Shown here in pieces: positions 55,451 to 64,000 of a stretch of DNA of 64,000 nt; position 1 is the first letter of the stretch, and every line of letters starts with the position of its first letter. The notes under the pieces are model-generated. The model saw only the letters and a list, made by a program, of their open reading frames with translations, searched no databases and was not told the DNA's origin. A program made the position numbers and the translations under genes. This stretch comes from Heliopora coerulea (taxonomy: Eukaryota > Cnidaria > Anthozoa > Scleralcyonacea > Helioporidae): assembly GCA_030142905.1 (NCBI GenBank), contig JASJOG010000010.1:1873501-1937500 (forward strand), in the 5' to 3' direction.

Positions 55451-56981
55451 ATTACTGCGGATAAATCAATAGCCTAAGTCTGAAAATTCTTTGAACTCTT
55501 GAATACGATTCATCTAGGAATAGCACATAATCAAAAGGGTATGAAAAGCCTGGGGCAAACGTGGAAAGGTTGTTGCGGAAACAGTGTTTCCCTGCAATGT
55601 TTCCCAAACATGGCTAAATGAGAAAACATTTGGTGAGAAACATTCACGAGCGGTGTAAATTAGTGTATACTTAGCAATGTATACAGGAAGCCTTGGGCAC
55701 TAAGAAACACTGTTTCTCTGGTGAGCAAATGAAGAATCAATGTTTCCGAAACAGAAATCGAGACCGGTGAACAAAAAATGTCTCTGAATTCTCTGAAAAA
55801 AGACTTTTGCTTCCCGGGATGTAAATTTTGCTTCCGCAACAATATTACCAAGAACACTGAGAACACGTTTCACTCTCAGACGAAGGGCCTTTGCTCGAAA
55901 TGTTAGAATTCTTTGCGATCAGTCATGGCCGTTACCAACCTTTGATTTTTGTACGTTATTAATTTGACACTGTTTATGCAGCATCCTGTTTTTATATCAT
56001 TGATTGAATGTTCCCAAGGATGTTCAAACGGGGAAATATTTGCAAAAATATCGAAAACCTCAAACCTTTCCGTGACAATGTTTCCTCGTTTGCCCATGGA
56101 TTAAAGTCCAAGAATGAATGTGCGGAACATCGGATAACAAATTTATATCTTTCAAAATCCGCGTTGCCATAAGAAATGAACCGAGACAACGTATTATACC
56201 AATACACCTTGCCATTCTACATGGTGTGCAGGATTAAACAAAAACTTGTCTCCACGGCATTTTATCTAGGTCGCGTCACAACATTTTCCATACATGCACA
56301 CAAATATAAAGAACTGGTGCTAGCATGGTTAAATTTCATATCCAAATATTAAATACAAAAGTCGTATCACCGATCAGAACTCTGGTACCATACTCTTTCA
56401 ATCGGATATTAAATGTTAGCCTTTGAAAGCCTTTGAAACATTGGAGTCTTATTCATTGTGCTAAAATCCCAGTACAAGGAGCAAGGTAACCTATGATTAG
56501 TGATGTAACTCCTAGAGTGGCCTGGGGTAACTTGCGGGGGGGACACCTAAGAAACTCAGGATTATCCCAAGGTCCACCTCTACTTGTTTGCGTAATGTTA
56601 TCATCAACCACTTTCAAATTAGACATTTCCACCATGGTGGGTGTACAAGATGTCTTATTTAAGTATTCTAAAATTTACGTAGGTACCTTCAAAATCACGA
56701 GTACAAGTAATGACCAAAAAGGTATCGCATTGACTGGTAGTTATAAATCTGATATAGAATGCTCCTGATTTATAGAAGCTTTTCAGATCGGCCTGTACCT
56801 TCATAATAGTCAATAAATATGGTCTTATAGACGCATTCGTATTATATCAAAAATTGCAATATTTGCCTCCGAACTGTATGGTAATTATTATGCCTCACCT
56901 TCAGCACACCTTCTAAATACGTGCGCCTTTTACGTTGTGCGTACTACATATGTCATGTTTTTCTTTGTTTTTATTTTAAAG
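55451..56981. other. Intron sequence upstream of exon 8
   Basis: A Penelope-like end signature (CAGACGAAGGGCC, GCTCGAAATGTT) lies at about 55,875-55,905. Opposite-strand open frames around 56.5 kb overlap and have no domain. No gene called. Confidence 0.4.
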
Positions 56982-57310
56982 GCGGTTGTGCCAGTTTCTA
57001 TCCTTTAGGTCTCAGTGCAGGCCAGATTCCTGATACCGATTTAACAGCGTCCTCCAAGTACAGCTATTTTTACCCGGCGTCTAACGCTCGTCTACGTAAT
57101 GTGAAAGCTTGGTTTGCTCAGGAAAATGATAAGAACGCATACATTACAGTTGACTTGGGAAAAATTGTCTTAATTAGTGGTGTAGCTACACAAGGTTTTA
57201 ATCAAGAAGGCATCGATAAGAATAGTGGCCGTGTGACTCACTACAAAGTACGCTACAGTTATGACAATCAAGCTTGGCTTAATTACACCCATCCAAACAA
57301 TTTTGATAAG
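56982..57310 (+). CDS. Discoidin/Ig/FN3 protein, exon 8: discoidin domain 4, first half
   Basis: Acceptor TTTTTATTTTAAAG, phase 1 in, donor AAG/GTGAGA, phase 0 out. This is the most canonical domain: GGCASFYPLGLSAGQIPD, DLTASSKYS, LRNVKAWFAQENDKNAYITV, DLGK, GVATQGF, VTHYKVRYSYDNQAWLNY. The LG...G.I.D..(I/L)TASS start is classic F5/8C. Confidence 0.9.
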
Positions 57311-57319
57311 GTGAGACAG

Positions 57320-58130
57320 CTAATTTCTTGTGGTATTTTGTTTTATGTTTTGTATTTTTCGATTTTTGGTCAGCAATAAAAATGAAGAACTCTTTCATGT
57401 TTTCTTTGTTTATTTCGTCCGTTTCGTAATTCGTTTCATCTTCGCTACCAAAGTCTTTTACCTTCGGATGAACACTTAGCATAAATCTTCATCATAGCAC
57501 TTCTACTAGAAATTTGTAATTAACTTTAAGATAATGTAGGTTTTATCAGTTTTTTAATACAAAAAATATCAAAAAATTTTTTTCAATCATAAGCTATCCG
57601 TAATGCTGGTATCCGACCGGTAACCTATGAGAATGCTCCGCTTTTAAGACGGAAAGTGTTGCCATCTACTAAAGTGTCTTTCTTCAAAGTGAAAAAAGGT
57701 GATAAGTTTGATCCGAAAACGACACGAATTACCTCAAGATCGCATCTAATACAAGGTCTTGATACGAACATCCATTGTTTAACAGTAGAATTGTCAGAAT
57801 GGATCTCACCATTTGTGAAACCGTTAAAGGTTATTCTCACCAAACGTTTTGTTTTAATAAAACAGAGTCGAAATTTCAAACGTAAATACGATGACGAGCA
57901 ATTTAAATATAAAACAATTTCCAGTTTGGATTGTTAATATTCGTGTCGAAATCTTGTGTTTTTCTTATATTGCATACCCTCTTCCAGTTATAGTAAGGAG
58001 GATTTGTTTTTTTGACAATTTTGAAAAATTATCAATGTTATTTGGATTCTCGAGAGATATTGGAAGGGTAGAGCGTGGGGTTGTTGCGTGCACGTATTTC
58101 TAGTTTATAGTACATGCGCAGTTGAATCCA
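57320..58130 (-). repeat. Recombinase repeat, diverged copy inserted just after exon 8
   Basis: Begins 10 bp past the donor. On the minus strand 57,482 down to about 57,330 encodes the recombinase N-terminus (MLSVHPKVKDFGSEDETNYE, NTKHKTKYHKK). 57,490-58,110 matches the outer flanks at 46 and 53 kb. The homology ends near TTGTTGCGTGCACG. 58,120-58,310 carries CCCGGTTA/CCGGGA repeats of another MITE type, and 58,340-58,560 resembles the 3' flank seen at 1-470. Confidence 0.65.
57593..57937 (+). other. Conserved open frame in the repeat flank (114 codons)
   Basis: Open from 57,593 to a stop at 57,937: RPVTYENAPLLRRKVLPSTK, SFFKVKKGDKFDPKTT, GLDTNIHCLTVELSEWISPF, FKRKYDDEQFKYKTISSL. The 46,494-46,219 copy keeps most residues but has one stop upstream. 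Retention of residues between otherwise diverged copies hints at former coding. Not recognised. It is opposite in strand to the recombinase. Confidence 0.4.
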
Positions 58131-58751
58131 TTTTAACCCGGTTAGTCGGGATATCCCACCATTTCCCGTTTATGTGGACAAAAATTCATCCCGCCCGGTT
58201 AGGAGCGATGTCCCGGTTACCCGGGACAAGACGTAATTGTCCATATAAATGCAAATTAAAAATATCAAGAAGTTGTAGGCAGACCCGAGATCCCGGCTAA
58301 CGGGATCATGAAAACAGGCCCTAAAGAAACCATTTTACTTAACTATTATCTGGCTTAGGTGTTCAAATGATGTAAACAGTTTCGGGGCGGTGCATACAAG
58401 CTAAGAAGGAATGAGATCAATGTTCTTCAATTCGGACCGTGAGCTAAGTCATTGATTTAGCAGTCCTCGGTTTGCGCACAACACACTTGAGTGAATCAGA
58501 ATTTACGGATATATACCAATATATAGATATGTATATGGGTATATATACACATCCGTATATGTGTATGGTAGGCGAAGAAAAATTAAAAAGTGACAGCAGT
58601 TGCTCGAAGCGAGCAGAAAAATAATAATTTTAATTTATACACCAGCCATTAATTCTAGTCGTTAAGTTTTAAGCGAGAAATTTTTTGGGAATCTAATTAT
58701 AAAAATGGAAATTTCATCCGTACTATACTTTTCTCCTGCTTCGCTTTGCAG

Positions 58752-58899
58752 ATCTTTGATGGGAATATAATCTCTGATTATGATGCTATTTTTGCCAACT
58801 GGTTTGATCCTCCTGTTGTTGCCAGATTTTTCCGCTTAATAGCTGTTGATTATTTTAATCAAGTGCGTCTGCGAATGGAATTGTACGGCTGCAAGGAAG
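58752..58899 (+). CDS. Discoidin/Ig/FN3 protein, exon 9: discoidin domain 4, second half
   Basis: Acceptor CTTCGCTTTGCAG, phase 0 in, donor GAAG/GTAAAT, phase 1 out. It encodes IFDGNIISDYDAIFANWFD, then ARFFRLIAVDYFNQVRLRME, LYGC. The last Cys in LYGC should bond to the first Cys of exon 8, the standard F5/8C disulphide, which the first three domains do not have in this form. Confidence 0.9.
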
Positions 58900-60913
58900 G
58901 TAAATAACTCATTTGTTGTAATTTAACCGTAAACGTTACCAGTTAGTCGTGGTGCTTTACTGGAAATGACGGATGGGCACTCACGGTGTCCTTGAAGACA
59001 CTTAAAAGCATATGAGTTTGATAAAAATTATGAAAACTCCGGATCTGGTAAGTCGTTGAAAAGCAAGTATCTTAATTTTTAACAAGCAATGGCGCCATTT
59101 ATCAAATCTCGCTAAAACTACTGATTTCAGAGAATATGAAAACATGGAGTACTGTTTAGGCAGTTCTAAACGAACTAGAAAAAGACAGTACTCCTCCAAA
59201 AAACGACAAAAAGGTACTGACGTTTAGAGCGAAAGCAAGCTGTGCATTACATTTCACTCTGATGAAAGGCCTTCGCTTGAAACATCATTACCTTGTTCTC
59301 TCGTCTTTTGGCAGAGTACAACCATTAGACTTTGGTAATTTGATTTTATTGATTTGGTAATTTCAGGTAATTTGATTTTATTAATTTTTCCAGTAAAAAA
59401 TTGTTATTATTACAAATCGCGCACCACCCAATTAAGGACAGTGGAAGGGGTCTCAGCCTGCTACGGGCTCCCAGCATCCCGCCAGGTAAGGCCGCAACAG
59501 ACATTGCACATTTCAAGGAATTTGTGGGGAAAGGAAATTATGCCATTAAAATGGATTTTAAGAAACACCTACAGGGCCAGCCTTTACTCGCCCAACTTAT
59601 CCAGTCAGGAAGGAGTAAGGGATGTACAGCCCGCTAAAGTCCCTGACAGTACCCCCCAATGCGTATATCCAGTTTGACCTTAACAATACTCTGTTGCACT
59701 TCCAACCAGTGAAGGTCAGTTTAAGACAACAATTATGTAACAACTGCAAATTAACATTTACAATGTTATTATTAATATCTTATTATTACCATTTTATTAT
59801 TACTATGTTATTACTTTTAATTATTTTTGCTAAATATACATGTAATAAAAAAAGTAAATTAAATTAAATCTGATTATTTATTAATTTTTTAAAGCTAGTA
59901 AGTGAACTTAAATCCCTAACAGAATCTGAAAGGGTGTTCCAAACACAGCTCCGTTATAGGATATGCTACGTTTCTTAAAATCACTTCTTATCTCTGGGTA
60001 AGCTCAAGTTGTGAGGTTAACGTCTAAGGAAATATAGTTATACCGTTCTGCCGTTTTTGTGAATAAATTAGATAAATAGTCAGGTGTCAGACCATTAATT
60101 GTCTTATGCGTAAGAACTGATTTAATGCATATTCTCCTTTCCTCTAAAGTTTTCCAATTGAGCTCACTTAATTCATTACGACCGGCATTATTTTTTATCT
60201 CAAAAAAGCAAAATGGATAACATTTTGTACAGATGCTTCAATTTTTTGGAAAAAAGTCCTTGGAAGTCCTTAGAAATCTGTGAAAAATTTTGACGACAGT
60301 AGGGTGGGAATCCTATAAGTTATACGCTTGACAGGATCTACTTTTAACAAATGTGGAAGTATTTTTCAACGCCTTATAACCATTAGAAGAAGTTTACTGA
60401 GTATTTTGCCGTAACTCATCACTTGAGGATGGCAAATAAGATTCCTGCCGCCATGGATTCTGCTTAATGTGCATGGTAGCATGAGAAAAATATTACACCA
60501 TGCGAATAATACATATCGCCGAAACTAGTTGAAGTTGTTGACAGAAGCAATCAGATGAAAACAAAGGGTTACATAGATGCCTAGAAACCAGGTTGCCTTA
60601 ATAAATACTTCTGGTTGATCCGGATTCCATTAATATCTAAACCCACTGTAGATGAACGGAACAGAATTTGATCCCAAAGTGATGCATGGTCGATAAACCC
60701 ACTGAAGCCAAAATTGTTAAATGGCAATTTTAGTTGTATAGTCTGAGATTCTTTTCCTCGGTTAAAATCTAAAGTTTTTTTGTGTTTTTTAATTACTGTA
60801 TTAACGATTGTTTGATGAATTGCAGATGTATGAACGATGTGAAACTATTTACATAATTATTTCAAATATAACTAAATTTAGCTTACATTGACAACATTTC
60901 TACATTATTTCAG
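58900..60913. other. Intron 9 with retroelement debris
   Basis: A Penelope-like end signature (CTGATGAAAGGCC, CTTGAAACATCA) lies at 59,270-59,300. 59,400-59,640 is open in two frames (one contains KGNYAIKMDFKKHLQGQ) but is unrecognised and followed by TTATTA-rich sequence. The LINE fragment at 59,895-60,200 is listed separately. Confidence 0.45.
59895..60200 (-). pseudogene. LINE reverse-transcriptase C-terminal fragment
   Basis: The minus strand reads NELSELNWKTLEERRI, SVLTHKTINGLTPDYLSNLF, a stop, then RSDFKKRSISYNGAVFGTPF and, frameshifted, the usual ...LPDxVR..SxxxFK ending. This is the common tail of CR1/Jockey-like LINE proteins (YNGAxLWNxLP). Dead fragment. Confidence 0.75.
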
Positions 60914-61300
60914 TGTCTGGAGTTCCGGCTGTTAATATTAAATTCAGTCGGAAAACACTAAATAGAACTGAAAATGATGCCGTGAAGCTCACTTGCATTG
61001 TTCAAGGGCAACCAGGAATGAACATAAGCTGGACTAGAGAAGGAAAAATAATTGACACTTCAACCTTTGAAAATAGTAGTACAGTATATCCCTCTCACCT
61101 TGGTATCTCTGGAACCGCGGTCAGCAATCTGACAGTAACGTACCATACTGATAAAGAAATCTTCGAGCATTTTAACTGTTCAAAAAGCGAGGAGAACTTT
61201 AGAGAACTCCACTGTCGTTCCATTTACCAGTGCTCTGCGTCATATCCAGGTGGAAAAGCTACAACGAAATCCGTGATTATTAATGTCTCACCAAATATCA
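60914..61300 (+). CDS. Discoidin/Ig/FN3 protein, exon 10: immunoglobulin domain
   Basis: Acceptor TACATTATTTCAG, phase 1 in, donor ATCA/GTGAGT, phase 1 out, 387 nt, a symmetrical module. A complete Ig-like domain: NDAVKLTCIVQGQPGMNISW (B-strand Cys and C-strand Trp), VSNLTV, then YQCSASYPGGKATTKS with the F-strand YxC. Two extra Cys (FNCSKS, LHCRS) could form a second disulphide. Several N-glycosylation sites (NRT, NIS, NSS, NLT, NCS) fit an extracellular position. Confidence 0.9.
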
Positions 61301-63069
61301 GTGAGTAACGTAATTTAATTGCAATCATTCATAAGTAATAGAAGTTGTCGCTTTTGTTTTTGCTTTTATTGTTGTCTTTGTTGTAATAATTGTCCTCATT
61401 TCCTAAATTTATTCCCATTCGTTCCGTTGTTTTATGTTTCATGTTTGTTACTAAACAATCGTTACGTGGGGTAAACAGGTTCACAGTCTTTATGATAATC
61501 GACGAAACAAAACATTCAATGTGGTTTTGACCTAACGGATGTTCAGGTTTAAATCCTGAGTTTGAAGGCCGGCAATGCTTTGTTTGGGTAATTATTATAA
61601 ACAATATCTGGCAGAACTTTTCGTGTCGCTTTAATTGTGTTCGGTACCAGCAGCGTTCGTTTCTTCATGAACAGGAAAATAAACAAGGGGAATACCATGT
61701 TCATATTTTCAATTTGGGAACATTCTGTTATATTTTTCTAAAGAAGAATAGGCCAACAACCGAAAAAAATATATATACTCGTCGTCATTTGTGTTTTTAC
61801 CACTGGTAGAAGCCAGAAAGTAGAAGATGGATTATGCCAATCATAGGTAGACGGTCCCGAGGAAGACAAAGAATGAGATGGAGAGGTGCTGTGGGAAGAA
61901 GTCTAACGGAGTTGGGATTGGCAGAAAGAAGATGCATTCGACAGTCTGCCATGGAGGTGGTATATCAGAGAGGCCGACCGCACTTGAGAGAGATGGGGAA
62001 TAAAAAGAATTGCATTGTGGTTGGCGTAAAGGTCTGTCAGGACGAATGCAGTAGTCAACAATTCCCAGACTGACTTCGTCGGAATACAAAGAATTGAAAC
62101 CATGCAGGCAATTTCAAATGTCGTTTTGTCCACCATTCCGCGTTGTGCTTTGCGAACATCAAAACGGTCAAGTGTTAGATAGGTCATTGGACAACAACCT
62201 TTTACTTTAATATTAAATAACAACTGTTAAATCACTTCTCCAAACGAAAGTGGACTTTCTTCCGCACTTTTAGTAATCTCAGCATTTCCTTTCTTATTGT
62301 GCGCTACAAGGAGATATCAAAGGAGTTTAGAATAAATCCGACTCTCAACCTTATACTTATCTTGGAGTCACAAACGACACCATTAATTTTTTCTTCATTT
62401 TCTTCGTGCTACTGCCACTCACTCTCTCTATAACGTCCGCTTCCATTCCGTTTTTTAATTTTTATTTTCAAGGGACAGACAGAGTTTACTTTACTTTCAG
62501 AAAATAAAGTAGAAAACATACTCCGAAAAATAGTTCCATCTTGAACTCAAAATTTGAGAAAAACAAGCGGACACAGTGTTCAATAGTAATATTTCGAATT
62601 TATTACAAATTCATCATCAGACTAATTTACAAAAGCTGAACCTAGGTCAATATATAGGCACAAGCGTGGTGACATCATACAGGAAGAATGTGTAGGCGGA
62701 AGAAATTAGAGTGTGAATGAGTGATGTGTTATGTCAGGTCAAATAATGAGAGTTCTTTGCTGGCTTTGAGTCCTACGTTTAGTTCTGGTTTTAGAGATTT
62801 GATGAAAAGTGCTTCCATTAGTAAAAGTCGGTTTTTGTTAAGTGAATTATTTGCATATAGTATTTTGTAGTTGTTAACGATGAGATTTGTTAGCTTGGAA
62901 ACGTGTATTTGTGGAAGTGTTTTGTCCGTTAAGTCGGTTATGTTTTGTGTGACAGTGTCTTGTGCGTTCTTGCATTCTAAAAAGATGGAACTATTTTTCG
63001 GAGTATGTTTTCTACTTTATTTTCTTACTTTACTTTGATAATAATCTTTATTACTGTTCTTTGTTTTAG
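61301..63069. other. Intron 10 with LINE and Penelope remnants
   Basis: At 61,834-61,980 the plus strand reads GRRSRGRQRMRWRGAVG and TELGLAERRC, probably a LINE C-terminal tail (moderate confidence). 62,501-63,023 is listed separately. No host exon seen. Confidence 0.5.
62501..63023 (-). mobile_element. Penelope-like element 3' end with 42-bp perfect inverted repeat
   Basis: 62,501-62,542 and 62,982-63,023 are perfect inverted copies. The minus strand runs open from inside the right arm to TAA at 62,729: IVPSFLECKNAQDTVTQNI, QIHVSKLTNLIVNNYK, NRLLLMEALFIKSLKPELN, LKASKELSLF. The (L/I)xEALxIKxxKPxLN pattern is the end of the GIY-YIG region of these elements. Beyond the stop, 62,620-62,592 (minus) carries a hammerhead-like CTGATGA, 6-bp stem, GAAA. 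Confidence 0.7.
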
Positions 63070-63369
63070 TTTTACCTGCAGTCCCTGAACAACTGCGCGT
63101 CGTCACCGTGAAATCCAGGACAGCTGTTTTAAGTTGGAGGGCCGCTGAAGATTATGAAGAAAGTCGCCTCACCGCTTATGTCATTCACTTGTCAAAAGTG
63201 TCTGATAACACTACATCAGAGAGGAATATAACCTTGGGACTGAAAAAATCGTCGCTAGAAATTATGCTGCCCAATCTATCAGAATATACTCAATATAGCG
63301 TCAAAATTGCAGCTGCAAACAGCTTAACCCTGAGTTCCTTTAGCAGAACAGAGAACTTTATAACATTGC
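63070..63369 (+). CDS. Discoidin/Ig/FN3 protein, exon 11: fibronectin type III domain
   Basis: Acceptor TTCTTTGTTTTAG, phase 1 in, donor TTGC/GTAAGT, phase 1 out, 300 nt. Typical FN3 landmarks: LPAVPEQLRVVTVKSRTAVL, SWRAAEDYEESRLTAYVIH, LPNLSEYTQYSVKIAAANS, then SRTENFITL. Trp in the B strand and Tyr in the YSVKIAAAN strand are in place. A second acceptor CCTGCAG at 63,075-63,081 is also phase 1 and would drop four residues. FN3 after Ig is usual in adhesion receptors and receptor phosphatases. Confidence 0.88.
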
Positions 63370-63899
63370 GTAAGTGCAAGTAATACGTGCAGACGCTATA
63401 GTCAGTTTGAACAAAGTTATTCCATAAATTTTAAGTTTGCATAGCGACCTGCATGAGGCAAACATTTCTAGAACATCAACGGGGAATCATAGGGAATTTT
63501 TTTCCACCTAAATAAAGGACAATTTTTGGATGGTGCTTTTTTGTTATGGCTTTGGCTGACAACACAGTTGTTCGTTGTTGGAATGGAAAATGCATTTCTC
63601 TAAACAATTAGCGTAGGATGTTCCCTTTCCTGGAAAAACTAGGGGCCAGGGTAATCTGGGACTCATTCTAGGAGTTTTATAAAATTTCTGGAAATATTTG
63701 CTTCATGGAAGTCCAACCACAAATGTAATTTAATAGTTTCATAATGCATTTTCAAGTAGCAACCAGCTAATTACTAAAATGTCAGATTTTGTGAAACTTA
63801 GTGGCAAGTGGCTTGCGTTGCTGAAATTGTACAGATAATCAGTGGTGTGTCGTCAGCACATGCATGATATCACTTTGTTTATACAGATGAAACCGACAG
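63370..63899 (+). other. Intron 11
   Basis: No coding sequence or recognisable repeat. An AG after TTTATACAG at 63,886 looks like an acceptor, but phase 1 from it hits a stop within six codons. Confidence 0.4.
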
Positions 63900-64000
63900 A
63901 TAATAGGACCTTGGGCTCTAAACATAACAGTCTCAGCGGGTAATAACAATGGAAGTGGGGATATCGAAAATTCTGCAAACGTTTTTGACCAACCATAATC
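63900..64000 (+). CDS. Partial second FN3-like segment at window edge
   Basis: One frame from 63,900 reads GPWALNITVSAGNNNGSGDI, like the F strand, FG loop and G strand of an FN3 domain. It has no visible first half, an in-frame stop lies just upstream, and the frame ends in TAA near 63,995. It may be a second-half exon with an acceptor at CGACAG (63,894-63,899), or a broken FN3 copy. Confidence 0.35.

Overview
The window reads as nuclear DNA of an anthozoan cnidarian, most likely a stony coral. The evidence is AT-rich sequence, small exons with GT-AG introns, a secreted or membrane gene built from discoidin, Ig and fibronectin III modules, a recognisable animal BORCS6 gene, and a dense load of animal-type transposons: Crypton-like tyrosine recombinase, hAT, pogo/Tc1-like, LINE and Penelope-like elements. 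The species call is inference. Nothing looks bacterial or viral.

Layout. 1-8.7 kb is intergenic and repeat-rich: a recombinase-repeat tail, a hammerhead-like inverted repeat, a tRNA-like sequence in a foldback, a pogo-type MITE, an unrecognised TIR element with a TATA box and small ORF, and a hAT MITE with its target duplication. 8.77-14.27 kb (minus) is a two-exon gene that splices to a 405-residue protein with two CxxC pairs and coiled coils. 18.25-18.76 kb (plus) is intronless BORCS6, a lysosome-positioning BORC subunit, followed by two small unassigned exons. 22.5-24.4 kb is a decayed hAT element. 26.4 kb has a head-to-head interstitial TTAGGG array.

From 27,895 to the right edge one plus-strand gene dominates. 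It has a signal-peptide exon, four discoidin (F5/8C) domains each split into two exons, a one-exon Ig domain and a one-exon FN3 domain. All eleven exons join in frame: modules begin and end in phase 1, and each discoidin domain is cut by a phase-0 intron at the same place. This gives 847 codons before the gene leaves the window. It is probably a cell-surface adhesion or receptor protein; the C-terminus that would tell is not here.

The 17.5-kb intron between discoidin domains 3 and 4 (39,521-56,981) is the most unusual part. It holds a Penelope-like element with inverted arms, a tRNA-like SINE, a complete Tc1/IS630-like transposon whose transposase has lost a catalytic Asp, and a roughly 6-kb inverted duplication (about 46.67-52.92 kb). 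The arms are near-identical copies of a broken Crypton-like tyrosine recombinase gene. One arm carries a 964-bp MITE that is absent from the matching TA site in the other arm, and the centre has been tandemly duplicated with an offset of 1,836 bp. More diverged copies of the same repeat lie at 1-470, 35.8 kb and 57.3-58.5 kb.

All exon borders and family calls come from reading the sequence and from family knowledge. No database search or transcript was available.
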